Assembly (NCBI GenBank): GCA_010015655.1
Contig: ML976756.1
Span: 187,264-251,263, forward strand
Source: Bimuria novae-zelandiae CBS 107.79
Lineage: Eukaryota; Ascomycota; Dothideomycetes; Pleosporales; Didymosphaeriaceae
DNA: 64,000 nucleotides
Direction of reading: 5' to 3'
Position 1 is the stretch's first letter. Every line of letters begins with the position of its first letter. The notes beneath the pieces are model-generated. The model made no database searches. It saw nothing but the letters and a program-made list of their open reading frames with translations, and had not been told where the DNA came from. Both the position numbers and the translations under genes were made by a program. This document shows positions 47,101 through 58,755 of this stretch, one piece after another.

Positions 47101-48950
47101 GAACGTACTTTTTAATAGCCTCTAGTTCTTCTAGACTAGATTTATATAGAGGACTGTAGTTATTTAGAAGGGGTTTAGTAAGCATAATTTTATAATTATA
47201 TAGTTAATACGTAGGTAGCTTATTAGCTATAGTCTTACTAAATACATCTTAATACTAATAGTATATTTAGGAAAGTTATTCTTTAATAAAATAAGTATTT
47301 TTAGAATTTTTAGCGTGGCGTTAAGTTTATATATAGTTTAATAGGCGTTCGATTTCGTACAGAGAAGTAGTAAAGAATTTATTAACTAGCTTTTTTATAT
47401 TAAAGTAAAAGGCGTTTACTAAAATAAAAGTAATTATAGGCATCTGCATTGCCTGCGGAGCAGATATAAAATAGGTAGGTTTTAGAGCAGGATTTTAGGA
47501 AATTAGGGGTACTATCTTCCTACTTAGAGGGAGAGGATAAGGCAGTCTAATAAGGCCCTTAATATAATTAACTATAGGGCTATTCTTTATCTAATATTAT
47601 TCCTATTCCTATAGGATATCCCGGCGACGAATATCTTACTATACCTCTAAGTTCTAAATTAGCTATTCTAGCTATATTAAGATAGTTTTAGAGGGATCGT
47701 AGGTCTTAGGATAGTTTACTAGCTATAAGATTTAATTTTATTTTATATCTAATTAAAGCTTAAAGCGCTTAAGCTATTAAAGTCCTAAGATATAGTCTTA
47801 TATTTCTAAGTCTATTACTATAAAGGGGTAATTATAAATTATTCGCCTATCTATCCTTATATATAAACGAATGTATTAGTCTACTAAGGCACGAATCCTA
47901 TTTAAGAACCCTTAAACTATAACGCGGTATAGCAGTTTTTGGATAAGAATATAAAGTAACTAAGATAAAGAAGCTATAATTTAAAAATTAATAAAAAGAA
48001 AACCTTAGGCACTAGTATTAATAAAAGTATTAAGTTAAATCCTGTATCTATTTAAATAGAATATAAGGGGGGTTTAAAAGTAAGGACCTCCTAGTAACTT
48101 TAATAAATCTATATTAAAAAGGTTATACTTGCTTATATCTAGGGCAGAAACTCTTCTTAGGCGTCTTTATTTCCCAGGGATACTTCCTTATCCGTATTAA
48201 CGTATTCTTAATTAGAGTCTAGTTCTACTCTAATCTCGCGGATGCGGGGTTAAGGGCAATCTTTAATAAAGTGTCTTAACTTTTTATAATTATAGTAGGT
48301 ATTAGAACTTATCTATATTATTAAAGGTTATAATAATAAGACTGTCCTATCTCAGGGCGCATCTAAAGTAGATTCCTTAATAAATCTATATAGTACCTTA
48401 GTTAGGATACTAAAGTAAATTTTTTTCTTATAGTTCTTCTAACGTAGAGGTTAATTTATACTAGTTATAAAGTAAGTAAAGAGACTTATTAGTGTATTTC
48501 GCGTTTCTAAGTTAAAGGCTATTAGGTAGGCTACTATTTTTTTAAAAAAATTATTCTATAGGTGCTTAAACCTTATATTTAAAGCCCTTAAGAATAGTAT
48601 TATCTTTTTTTTATAAGAATAAAGACTATTTATTCTTATAAACTTTGCCTTAAATTACTATACTAATAAAATTAGCCTTAAAGGTAAGGAAAGTTTCCTT
48701 AGAAGTTATTTTTAAGCGTTAAAATATAGTCTAGTACTTAGCTTCCTTATTACTAGATATAAAGAAGGATAATAGTAGTTTAATTATCTTCTTAATATTC
48801 TTAAACTATAACGTATTTAAAGTAGCTAGATACTAGGGTTCTAAATATTTGCGAGCAGTACTAGAAGTATATTTTTATACTAATACTATATAAGCGCGTT
48901 TACTTAAATAGTAATTTATATTAATCTTAAGATAGTCCCTAATTAATACT
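44200..48950 (-). pseudogene. Gypsy gag-pol remnant
   Basis: The minus strand carries a decayed polyprotein. At 48,256-48,297 the CCHC knuckle reads with Tyr in place of the first two Cys (YYNYKKLRHFIKDC; TGC to TAT/TAC changes). At about 46,530-46,710 RT is well preserved: YLDNIFIYSNTVEEHIKHV, then VDILKSEFHVTWTRYLGYIL, with two TAG/TAA in the whole tract. Elsewhere stops are dense. Limits are approximate. Confidence 0.75.
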
Positions 48951-49602
48951 TACTATTAAGGAAAGGTAGGTTTTTTCTTATTAATTAGGGATTTTATCTT
49001 AGGAGTTTACTTAGATAGCTTTGCTATAATAGTAGCGAGAGATTTAGACTAGTATTAAAGGGCTATTAGGGGTAATTTAATTATAGGCTAGGCTTAGTCT
49101 CTAGCTTAGGATTCTTTAGTTAATTACTTTAATTATGCTTATATTTAACGTAATTAGTTCTAGAAAGCTATTATTAGGTTAGTAGATTAAACTAAATTAG
49201 TTTTAGGTCTAATAATAAGATTATTTAAAGTATTATTACTTTCTTTGTCTTCTTCGCTCTTTAAAAGTTCTAGGGGTGACTAATAGTCTTCCTAAGTCTA
49301 ACTCTAGGCCGCCTGCCGTGCCGTTTTTAATAATACTAAAGTAAATATTAATATTTAATTTTAAGTCTATAGGTTATTAGTAGTTACTACTTTTCTATCT
49401 TGGCGTAACTTTACGCGACTTTTCTAAAGTTAACCTAATTTATCTATAATTAAAAGTTTTAAACCTAAAGGCTTTAATTAATAAGAGGTCCCTAGAATCC
49501 TGCTTATAGAGAAAACTAGGGACGCGCTAACGCGGGTCCGTTTTATTTTTATAGTAATATTTTTTAAAGCTATTACTAGTAGTAGCGACCTTTTCTGTAT
49601 AA

Positions 49603-49988
49603 TATATTAGTATAGGTTACTTAAAGAATTAATATTAGCGTATTTTTTAGTAGAGGTATATAGGAGTGTGTATATAAAAATATAGTCTTAAATAAATTAA
49701 GTGCCTATAGGCCTAGTACGAAAGGATATAAAAAAGGTACTAAACTATAAAGGCCCTAAGCTCCTCTAAATACACCTTATCCTAGATAGCTAGCTAGCAC
49801 ATAACTGCTATAGGTTGACCGTCGGTCTGATGGATCCGAAATAGGTCCGAATCGGATCCGTAGTTCCCCATCGGTCTGATAGATCCGAAATTGGTCCGAT
49901 ACGGATGAGTGTCGGTTTTCGGATGATCTCGAATCCTGTCTTGACTGGCCAAGGGTTCTCGTGTCGACGAGCGATTGTTCCTGTTACA
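49603..49988 (-). repeat. 5' LTR (element sense) of Gypsy
   Basis: This 386-bp partner of 42,783-43,168 has the opposite pattern. Its first ~190 bases are RIP-mutated (TATATTAGTA for TGTATCGGCG), while its last ~185 bases (about 49,800-49,988) are GC-rich and apparently untouched, ending CCTGTTACA. Confidence 0.9.
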
Positions 49989-50572
49989 CCTATCTTTTAG
50001 TAGTTATAAACACCTAGTAATACGTATAAAATTAGGGAGTAATTTTTCTTAGTATTAAAAAAGTTTTTAATTACTATTTAAAACTCCCTAATACTAGTAA
50101 AAGAAATATTATTATTATTTATAAAAGGCGCGTAGAAGATAGCGCATAAGTTTAAGCTAATAAAGACCTAAATTAAGGAGCTTAAGGAGGCAAATATAGC
50201 TTATATAAAGCAGAAATTACGTAAAAGGACACGTATATAGGCTAGAGGAACACTACTTGCTACAAAAGGACTATAGCTAGTAGCTATAAAAGAGCGTCCT
50301 GCGAAGAGGCAGCGCTTATAAGTAGGTAGGAAAGATAGTAGAGAGAGTAGTGCGCAGCGCTAATGGCTTTATAGTTAGTATAATAAGCTAGGGCATAACG
50401 TGTAAACCTAATAAAAAGTTAAAGGGCTATTTTTTAAATTAAATATTACTTTTAGTAGGTTGTTTTTAGATAGTATTAATAGTAATAGTAATAATTAAGA
50501 AGTATAAGTTAGTGTTATTAAGAAAAAGTGCGTAGCTCGTCCGGATGTGCAGCTCGCATGTGGAATACGTTA

Positions 50573-51014
50573 TTTTTAAAGATTTTAAATTATAGACTTG
50601 CTAAAGTAGAGAAGTTAAATATATTTAACATTTTAAAGTATTATAAAAATGCTTATCTAAGTCTAGTACTTACGGCTAAATAAGGAAAGTAAATATTATA
50701 AAAACCTTTCCATTATTTAGTAACGTAGTTTATAAGCAAGCTAGCACCCCACCTAACTTTTCGTAACGCGTCCTCTAGTAATAATAATAGCTTAACTACC
50801 TCTTTTTTAATTATTTTATAATAAAGCAGACATCCTTCTTGCTATATTAGCTATTAATAAAATTTAGGTCTAGAGCAAAAAACGAGCTATAGTAATATTT
50901 AATATTTTATAAAATACGTTTTAAAGCTAACGCGCTAGTATTACTACGTGACGTAATTACTAGCCTAAATTAAAAAAGCTTACTAATCTAGATTCGCGAG
51001 GCTTTGCGCCTACT
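50573..51014. repeat. AT-rich degraded DNA between elements
   Basis: RIP-like sequence lies between the end of the second pogo-like element and the solo LTR. It may be the 5' part of the third pogo-like element, whose inverted ends I could not find. Confidence 0.45.
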
Positions 51015-51019
51015 CCAGG

Positions 51020-51163
51020 TGTAAGGACACGGGTATGTTGAGTAGTACATAGCGTAGAGAGTGCCATAAGGACAGATGTGGCAAGATATATAAATACGCC
51101 AAGCCATTAGGGCCGCGCTAACCTAGTGAGGTAAGACGGCCACTCAGGGTCCAATCCATTACA
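51020..51163. mobile_element. 144-bp solo-LTR-like insertion
   Basis: The segment starts TGTAAGGACACGGG and ends CAATCCATTACA (TG...CA with short TGTAA/TTACA inverted ends) and is flanked by a perfect 5-bp duplication, CCAGG (51,015-51,019 and 51,164-51,168). It carries a TATA-like ATATATAAATA and is GC-normal within RIP-mutated DNA. This is what a solo LTR of a very small element (TRIM-like) would look like. No second copy exists in the window. Confidence 0.75.
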
Positions 51164-51199
51164 CCAGGTACTATATAAGATATAATAAATACGCTACTT

Positions 51200-52560
51200 A
51201 CTAAATGCGACGATAGCTAGGTTAGTTAATAGTAGTCTAGAAACTTTATTAAGCGGACTAATAGCCTAAAAACTTAATTTAATTAACTATATAACTAATA
51301 AAAAGCTCTTTACAGGGATTCTAAAGCTCTCTACAAGGATCCTAAAGCTCTCTATAAGGATCCTAAAGCTATATAGGCTTTGTTTAACTTTATAGCACGT
51401 ATAAAGGCTACCTACAGTATTTATAATAAAAATACCTTTAACTTTAATAAGACTAGCTTTATTATAGGTAAGATATTAGCTTACCTTATTATTACAGGCT
51501 TAAAAAAATAAGGCAGACTAAAAGCTATTTAGCTAAATAATTATAAGCGTACTATAGTGATTTTACTTTTTATTATTTTCCCTAGCTAGTATTACCTCTT
51601 TGCCTAGTATAAGGGTGATAATATACTAAGTAACTAGACTATTAGCTTTAGTAATAATAGCTAGATTACTAATAAGCTTAGTATTATCTAGCTGTAGTAT
51701 TTTATTAAATATATATAAAGCGTAAGGTAGTCGCGCACTAGCTACTTATCCTTTATAATTATAAAAGCTATAACTTACTTAAATTTTAAAAGCTTTATAA
51801 AGAACATAATATTATTACTTTTTATATATTAGCCCATTTATTTTACCTTTTATAATTACTTAATATTAATTACTTTTTACTATTAAAGCGCGTATATAGT
51901 CACTATATTAAAAGTCTAATATATAACTAAATTAATTATATTATAAAACTTAAGTTTTTACTAGCCTTTAGCGTTATCTATAAGTAATTAATTATAAAAA
52001 AGATTATTTACGTAAGCTTTTAAGGCGCTAGTCTGGTCTTATATAACCTATAGGTAGTAATATTAAAACTTAATATTAAGCTTTATACGTTATTATGTGT
52101 CACCTTACTAAAAGCCTTATAAGAAGATAAAACACTAAGTAACGCGCATAAAATAGAGGCTTAATTTATATTAATTTATAATTAAATATATACATATAAC
52201 CCTTTATTATTTACTTCTATTATTAAGAAGGTTAACTAGCGAGGGAAAGGCTTTTTTAAAGTAATATATTAGATAGCGCTAATGAGTAAGCAAATCTTAA
52301 GTCTTAAAAAAGTAAATAAGGCTACCACAATGCGTAAAACGTAGAAAATGAAGTAGATTTAACAGCGCGATATCCTATTAAAGGTAAAAGAAGAGAATAT
52401 CATTACTTAATAGGTAGTTAAATAGTAGCTAGAGGAAGAAAAGCGTTAAGGTAAGGCGTAATTAGGTGTGCGCTAGTAGGCTTTATCGCGCTGTACACGC
52501 TATAGAGAGCCTAGGCACAATTCTCGTACGTGCAAAAAGGATACTATAGATGCTACTTAA
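51200..52560 (+). pseudogene. Third pogo/Fot1-like transposase remnant with zinc knuckle
   Basis: Plus-strand frames contain FARIKATYSIYNKNTFNFNKTSF (the region of the first catalytic Asp, now Asn: NFDETGF-type), then WL-YFIKYI and LSFIIIKAITYLNF where relatives have the second Asp and GH-SH motif, and downstream QPLALSISN-like sequence in shifted frames. Near the C-terminus a CCHC-type knuckle is preserved at 52,492-52,533 (CTRY-REPRHNSRTC, one Cys changed to Tyr). Many stops and frame changes show decay. The solo LTR at 51,020-51,163 probably lies in its 5' part. Inverted ends were not located. Confidence 0.65.
51302..51364 (+). repeat. 21-bp tandem triplication in transposase remnant
   Basis: Three consecutive 21-bp units (AAAGCTCTCTACAAGGATCC + T) at 51,302, 51,323 and 51,344 are followed by a partial fourth. 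In frame they encode a repeated Lys-Ala-Leu-Tyr-(Arg/Lys)-Asp-(Ser/Pro) heptad just before the catalytic domain. Confidence 0.9.
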
Positions 52561-53270
52561 GCTAGGACAATTATTGTATTAATAGTAGCTTAGTGTGTTG
52601 TAAATTTATAGACTGCAGAAGATGGAGAGAGTTAGTAGAGTGTCAGCTCGCTTGTAAACTACGTTACGCTTAGGCAAGCGCTATCTATTAGAGAAAAAAA
52701 AAGCTCTAAAAGTTTAATAGAGCTAGGAGTATTATAGTAGGGCTATTTTATGGTTACTAAGGGAAGTAAGGGAGGCACGTATTTATTAATTTATTAAAGA
52801 GTAAAAGGATAAGTAGTAATAGCTTTGAAAAGTAAAAATAGTAGGACTAACGAAGGTAGCTAACTTACATAAAAAAAATCTAGTAAAAGAAGCGTACTGC
52901 GCGAGAGGTAGCTAGAAAGTAAAAAAGAAGAAAAGGCCTAAAACAGTAGCTTAAGGCGCTACTTAAAAGTGTACCTACAACGTAAAAATAGCTTTAAAAT
53001 TATTTTAAAAGGGTAAGAGAAAGGCCTTTTAGCTATTTTAATAAAATAAAATGTATTAGAAACGTGTTATTAATACTATAAATATTAAGAAGGTCTTAAA
53101 GGACGCATTTACTATCCTAACTAAATCTATACGTAGTTACTATAATATTAAGCTTCTAAATAGATTTAAATAGTGTAAATTAATTATAGCTATTAACTTT
53201 TTACTTTACTAGAAATTCTCGTGATACTATTATCTGTAGGTAATTCTATAGCCTTATTTCTAGTAGAGCG
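52560..53270. repeat. AT-rich degraded DNA, right edge of island
   Basis: RIP-like sequence with a plus-strand Lys/Arg/Ala-rich flavour near 52,800-52,960 that may be the tail of another transposase. It ends near 53,270, where composition returns to normal. Confidence 0.5.
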
Positions 53271-53771
53271 TTTATGTTGTTCCGCATGCATTGGCTGAAT
53301 CCGTGCATTGGGTGCACGGACACGGTACCGGTAGGGGTCCACTGGCAAGCGAGGTACACGTGACACCTAGAGTACCTACACCGCATGTCGTAGAAGTTAG
53401 TAGTTTTTTTTTTTGGCTCACGAGGCGATGTTCAATTTATGGTAGACAAAAAACGTGGTGTATCGACTAGCAGTAACTGTGGTTGAATGCGCAGAGTGGA
53501 CTATTGTAGAAGTAGCAAAACGGAGCGTTCCTGCGAGAACGAACCAGTTACTAGGTAATGGTTACGTGTAGCGCGGGAGCTGTAACAGGTTCAACAACTA
53601 AATGACACAGGCTGAAAAGTATACGCCGTGAGGACCAGCCGTCACGGCGCCCAGGTGGTAATATCGAAAGCAGTAACAACAAGAGAATGCACAACAACCC
53701 TATGAGCATGGACTACAGTCATACTACTTTATCAACATTGCGTATAGAAATACAAGTAAAGGGAAGAACGT

Positions 53772-54662
53772 TTACAAAGCCAGCGCGGCCGCAAGAAGAC
53801 CAGCGGCGATAGCCACAGCGTCCGTCGGCAGCGCTCCCGGGACCGCCGCACCAGGCGATTTCTGCTGCGATGGCGACGCACTTGCAGAAGGAGACGCACT
53901 TGCAGAAGGAGACGCACTCGCAGGCGCAGCCGTACCCGTCTGCTGCGCTCCAAAGTCCGTAGGCGCACTAACCACCGTCGCAGTTACAAACTGCCCAATA
54001 CTAGTCAACTCGCCACTCTTGAGCGTCATCGTCTCAGCTGCCGCACTGTTGCTTTCGGTGGCATAGTACGCGCCGTCGCTCGAGCCGGTGCAGGTCCACG
54101 GGGCGCTTTTGGCTTCGCCGCTCCAGTTGCAGTTTATGTCGGCGGTGAGAATGCCGGACATGGTTAGGTGGGCTTCCCAGGTTGAGGGGCCTTGGACGAG
54201 CGTGTAGGGTTCGCAGACGGGGTCGGAGTCGGAGGAGGGGTTTTGGCGGCGGAGGCGTGGGGCGGCTGTTGGGGAGGGGGGGGAGGGGATTGGGATGAGG
54301 GAGAGGTCGGAGGCACTTTGGGCGGGGAGTGATGTGGAGGAGGATAGCGGGGTAGACTTTGTGTGGGATGCTATTTTCCGTTTAGCAGACTGTTTTCAGT
54401 AGTATGAACCATGCCTGGTTTTCCTTCCAGGTATGTTGACGCAGTGAGGGAACCCGCTTTGCAGACTTTGTGCCGCGAGGTTGAGAATCTTACCTTGGGA
54501 TTTTAGACTCAGAGTTACGTCGCAGGCTCGTTCGTATGTTGTTGCCTTTGCGTCTGCAGACTTGAAGGTAATGGTTTTATCGGGTTGGATATTGAAGATT
54601 TCAACAGTTGACTGCGCTGCTGCCGCGCCGGCGAGCAGAAAGACGAGGTCGGCGGAACGCAT
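53772..54662 (-). CDS. Secreted, probably GPI-anchored small protein
   Basis: Exons are 54,494-54,662 and 53,772-54,370 (255 aa), joined by a 123-bp GT..AG intron in phase. The signal peptide is MRSADLVFLLAGAAAAQS. The mature part resembles the widespread fungal family of Ser/Thr-tailed surface proteins of unknown function: CDVTLSLKSQ, CEPYTLVQGPSTWEAHLTMS, DINCNWSGEAKSAPWTCTGS. A Ser-Ala-Pro repeat (SASPSASASPSASASPS) precedes a hydrophobic C-terminus (DAVAIAAGLLAAALAL) that fits GPI attachment. An inserted Ser/Pro-rich stretch after the intron is unusual. It is the first intact gene beyond the large RIP island; no RIP-type stop is seen in it. Confidence 0.82.
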
Positions 54663-56512
54663 GTTGTAAAGAACGACGAAGTGTTCAAACTTGATACACT
54701 GATTGAAAATTGAAGACAAAGGAATGAGGTAGGCCCGGAAGTGGAAGCTCAGCGCATTGGGGGAATCTGATACCTATAGTGTTTACCTATCGTCAAAAGG
54801 GGAACATCGTTGGCTGCATAAGTCCCAATCAATGGACGTCAGGAACGGACCGGATTTCATCGCGCTTCACGATGCACGGCGTCAGAAGAATTGGCCAGGT
54901 CTCAAAGGTTGTCAGCGAATTGCAGCGGTCCGTGCATTCATCGGACGCCTAAATATACACTAGCGTAGCCGTTTTCAAAGGTCCGACTAGCCGCACTGAG
55001 TCAGGCGTAGTTACACATCGATCATTCAGCACCGGACTTCCTAAACCGTGACTTGCGGCTCCGTACACGTTCTGTTCTGCATTTAACATGCCTTTTGCTT
55101 AGACACGAGCCGAGGTGCTGACGGTTGTGCCGCGCGCGTGCTCTTTTTTTGCAGGCGAGACCTACCTAAGGGTGCCACCGGGCAGTCGGACCGCCAACAG
55201 CATTGTCTCTTGCGCGGATAGGGATTAATTTGTTACCAAGTCTCTCTTCAGGGATCCGCACAGTGGTGCATGCTGTATGTACTTGCCTTGCGTTGAGGAG
55301 AGGACAAAACCCCTAGGCAGCGAGCGACGCACGACTTGACAAAACTACTACAGCTAGTCCCTTGCTTGCAGGGCCGCCTTCAAGTTGAGAGGCGATCGCA
55401 TTGACTAGTATTGCTAGGTTGTGAATCTTTTCGGCGCGGAAACAGAGGCTAAATCCCGTTGGTTTATCGGCCTGCCAAGCCAAAAAGGGTCCAATATGGA
55501 ACGAACCACAACACGACACCATGCCTTCAATCCCACCTTTGACCGCACCATGATTCGCATTCTTCGCTTCGTGTCAGTAACTGTGCCCCTCAACGTATTT
55601 CGGTCGTATTGTTCAACAGCTTGGGTCCCGACATCGCTGTAGTTGGAAAATCGTGCATTCGACGCTAGCCCATGTAATCTCCGCTCTACGAACAGCTACG
55701 CCTTCTCCTAGAGCAACATGTCCTACTGACGAATTTGTGATTCTTCAGGTCCGTATGCCACATCGGATCGTCAATCTCTAGCTTTTCGCGAGTCCGCTGT
55801 GCAATGGAAGCTTTATCATGGAAACCACCGGACAACGGAGAATTACGCACACACCGTGCCTCTCAGCTTACGTATACCATCCAAGGACAAACTGGTGAAT
55901 GGTGGCAGGTCTGCCGGACAGGTTAAACCGATCTAAGAATTGTCTTCTACAAGGGAAGGGGGGATTAGCGATTATGCACCCGGACTTCCTTGGAGGGTGT
56001 AGAGTTGCCTCACCTATCTCTAGACACCACCTAGCTTACTGTCCAGTATTTCGGACATTCCCTCAGCGAGGAACGCATGAATCGCCCCCAATCTCTTCAC
56101 GGCCGACGAACTGCCGAAACGATGGCGATGAACTTGCCTGTGACATGTCTCACATACCTTTCTAAACATATCGGCTCATGTTGGTCATCGAATTCCGTGG
56201 TTTCACATGCGGTGTACACGAGACGGCAATCTTCCGTCCTTCTCAGCTCAACGAACGGTACCAAGCCTACCGGACCGATGTGCTGATGTCAATTTCGGCC
56301 AGTGTGCGTCCAGAAACGTTTGCCCGGGTTCGAATACAAAAGTAAGTGCAGCGCATGTTCAAGTCTGAAATCGCTGGGCTAGGCACTCTTCCTTTTCTTT
56401 GAGCTCCTGTATGTTCTTTGCTTCATAGTCGTTCTTTACAGAGTCGATTGTCGACTCTTACATTCATTACCCATACGTTCTTTTCTCTTGCGATACATCG
56501 CCATCTACAACG
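54663..56512. other. Intergenic region
   Basis: A 1.85-kb stretch of ordinary composition lies between two divergently transcribed secreted-protein genes. No open frame here shows a domain, signal peptide or splice-supported extension. Confidence 0.5.
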
Positions 56513-58539
56513 ATGTTTTCCGAACCGCGCAGCCTTCTGAAGGCCACTGTTCTTGCTCTGTTTACATTCGAGGCCAGTGCCGTGGTCCTCAAGCCCATCG
56601 TTACCGTGCCGAAGAACCCCGCAAAAACCCTAGCGGAACGCGACAACAAACTACCAGGCGTCCAATTCGTTCCAATCAGAGACCCAGGAGAGGTGACTGG
56701 AAGGTTTACGAAGCGAGAGAAAGTAGGAAACAGCTGTTATGATCCATCCAGCGAAAACGAGTTCTTGTGGGGTGCCTATGGTAAGTTCGTCAGGCGACTT
56801 CAATTATAACAGTTCGCCACAATGCGTCACATAAGCGACAGAGCTCTGTTCGATAGGCTAACCGATTGACAGCGGGAGACAACCTCTACATGGCCAATTT
56901 CACCCTTCGTGCACCCCAAGACGAAGAGCTTATCCTCCCCATAGAGAATTTCGCAAAGGAGCTCAAATCGATCAAATGTGGCAAGCCAGGAGAAGGAATG
57001 ACTCTGACATTTCAGGACCAGCAATCTTACGACTATGCCCAGAAGCAGTGGAAATGGGTCGACGATGAGGATATCAATCATTTCATTCTGGTTACCGAAC
57101 CGGATCAATGCTACCAGGGTGACGACCGCTCGCCGTATCTGGTCAAGACGATTGACTTCGACAGTTCGAAGCTCACTGCCTGTCTCAAGGCTGAAGAGGT
57201 GGAGTGGAAAGACGTGGCGATGAACTTCCATCTCTCCACCTCACACGAATACGTTGACCCGAACACTGCCAACGTCACGCATCCGCAGCTCGTGAGGAAA
57301 GACGAGGACGCGAAGTTCGACCTGAGTATGAACTTTGACCAGCCGATCTTCAACTTCGGCAAGGAGTCGGATCAGACTTCGGGATTGAGCCTCAGCGCCA
57401 ACGCCAAGATCTCTACTGGTGGATCTATGGTCGCTGACTTTGAGATCGATACATTCTTGGGGTTCCCAACGGATGTTTCAATGAGGGTGTACCCGCAAGG
57501 AGTTTATGGTCAAATCATGCTCGAGCTGAATGCAGACGGAACTTTAGGACGGCCTCTAGATTGGGCCTTGGTAAGTCTTGCAATACACACGTTAAGTATT
57601 GCCCTACTTTTGAGGTAGACACTAACCTTTCCGGTTTGGCAGACACCTGAGATCGAGATACCTGTTGGTGCTCTCAACATCAAGGGCATTCTTGAACTAG
57701 GTCCCTATATCACTATGGGCGTTCATCTCGGCTCTTCCGCCCTCACAGGCACAGCCACGTGGTCAGCCGGTGCCAAAGCTTCGCTCAAGGACTCTGCCGA
57801 GGTCAAAGCTGTTCTACTTGGAGACGGCGAGAATAGTATCAAGGATTGGGACCCGGTCTTTGAGAAAATCGACCCGACTTTCAGTGCGGAAATCGGTGGC
57901 GATGTCAGGGCTTGGGGGGAGCTCGGTGTGCAGTTTAAAGCAGAGGTCCTTGGTGGTGGTGAGTTCTCTGGCCACTTTCATCCGTAAATGAACTCGGATC
58001 TAACAATGTCACCAGTTTGGGGCTACCAAGCCAGTGTCGATGCCGAACTGCCCTACTTCGAAGCCAAGTTGTCTGCGCAAGTCAACTCGGAAGGTGTTTG
58101 CGGCACCCAGAAGACCCTAGGCGTGGAAGTCGATGCTGGTGTTGGAATCAATGTGAACCTCAACATGGGTCAGATTGATAAGAGCCCAGACTTCCAGAAA
58201 GATCTCTTCGACACGAGATGGCCGCTTTTTAGCACTTGCATGGGCTTTGGTCCCGACGTCCAGACACCGACGCCTACTCCTGAAGCCACACCCACCGAAG
58301 AACCGGACTCTACTCTCACTGCTGAGCCCACAGACGCGCCTGTCAGTACGGACGCCGGCGGTTTGAGCACTCCGGGAACCGAGCATCCCACGATGGTCAT
58401 CACCACTGGACCACCGTTGGCAACTAGCACGGGAATGGTAGGCACAGGGACCGTCAGCGGCGGATTCCCAAACACGGCGAATAGCACATTCATCAAGATG
58501 GCGAGGAGGAAGCCCACAGTTGTGGCCAACTGGTGGTAG
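56513..58539 (+). CDS. Large secreted fungal protein of unknown function
   Basis: Exons are 56,513-56,780, 56,873-57,570, 57,643-57,958 and 58,016-58,539 (601 aa); all junctions are GT..AG and in phase. The N-terminus has a plausible signal (LLKATVLALFTFEASAVVLKP). A beta-rich globular part follows (MANFTLRAPQDEELI, DDRSPYLVKTIDFDSSKLTA, VAMNFHLSTSHEYVDP), then a second module (IPVGALNIKGILELGPYITM, VWGYQASVDAELPYFEAKLS). It ends in a Thr/Pro/Ser-rich tail. The two-module layout recalls the fungal DUF7029/DUF7223 proteins, but I recall that family only loosely. The tail lacks a clear GPI signal in this frame, so either it is free or the 3' model needs another exon. Confidence 0.75.
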
Positions 58540-58755
58540 ATGTGCCACTTGTGCAGCATGCAGATGATGCCGGTCAGGACGCCGATGAGAATTTATTCAT
58601 GGTCATATTGTATTTCTTTATAGTGTATAATTACTTCTTTCGTGCATGCTTCATTCGAGACCCCGAGCCACTGACTAGCGTGGCGGGAGACCCACACGTC
58701 CTTGCCACAAAAAAATTCGATGCCCACGCTAGATGTGAACAGGAACGAGAAAGAC

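Larger units (their letters stand above)
42783..49988 (-). mobile_element. Ty3/Gypsy LTR retrotransposon nested in the pogo-like element
   Basis: The 7,206-bp element has 386-bp LTRs at both ends and a perfect 5-bp target duplication, CCTAT (42,778-42,782 and 49,989-49,993). The coding strand is minus: a degraded zinc knuckle lies at 48,256-48,297, RT with the catalytic motif as YLDNIF at 46,691-46,708, and a purine-rich tract (AAAAGAGGGGG on the minus strand) directly inside the 42,783-43,168 LTR. Gag before RT in that direction agrees with Gypsy order; the integrase should lie at about 44.3-46 kb but is too decayed to point to. RIP damage is heavy but patchy. Confidence 0.9.
41493..50570 (+). 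mobile_element. Second Fot1/pogo-like DNA transposon, interrupted by Gypsy
   Basis: Inverted ends of about 50 bp (ACGTATTCCACATGCGAGCT... at 41,493 and its complement ending at 50,570) are flanked by TA on both sides. Without the Gypsy insertion and one TSD copy the element is about 1.87 kb, a normal Fot1/pogo size. The transposase is on the plus strand, in pieces on both sides of the Gypsy: a KGNKE..ILIILSISSTG block and IFxAKIHRAS near 42,180-42,270, LLIINSYKSY (catalytic Asp now Asn) near 42,410, and HLSHILxLLNISYFLLLKKTYSR near 42,500-42,580. A basic tail follows after 49,994. RIP stops run throughout. Confidence 0.82.

Noticed and set aside
41493..50570. Inverted ends at 41.49 and 50.57 kb read as a single 9-kb transposon
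   Set aside because: The interior contains a complete Gypsy with its own target duplication, so nesting explains the length.
56331..56345. GGGTTCGAAT resembling a tRNA T-arm
   Set aside because: No pairing stem beside it and no D-arm or acceptor stem nearby.
57958..57990. Stop TAA after GHFHP as the end of the 56.5-kb gene
   Set aside because: It lies inside an intron with a good GTGAGT donor and ACCAG acceptor; splicing restores LGG-VWGYQASVDAELPY in frame.
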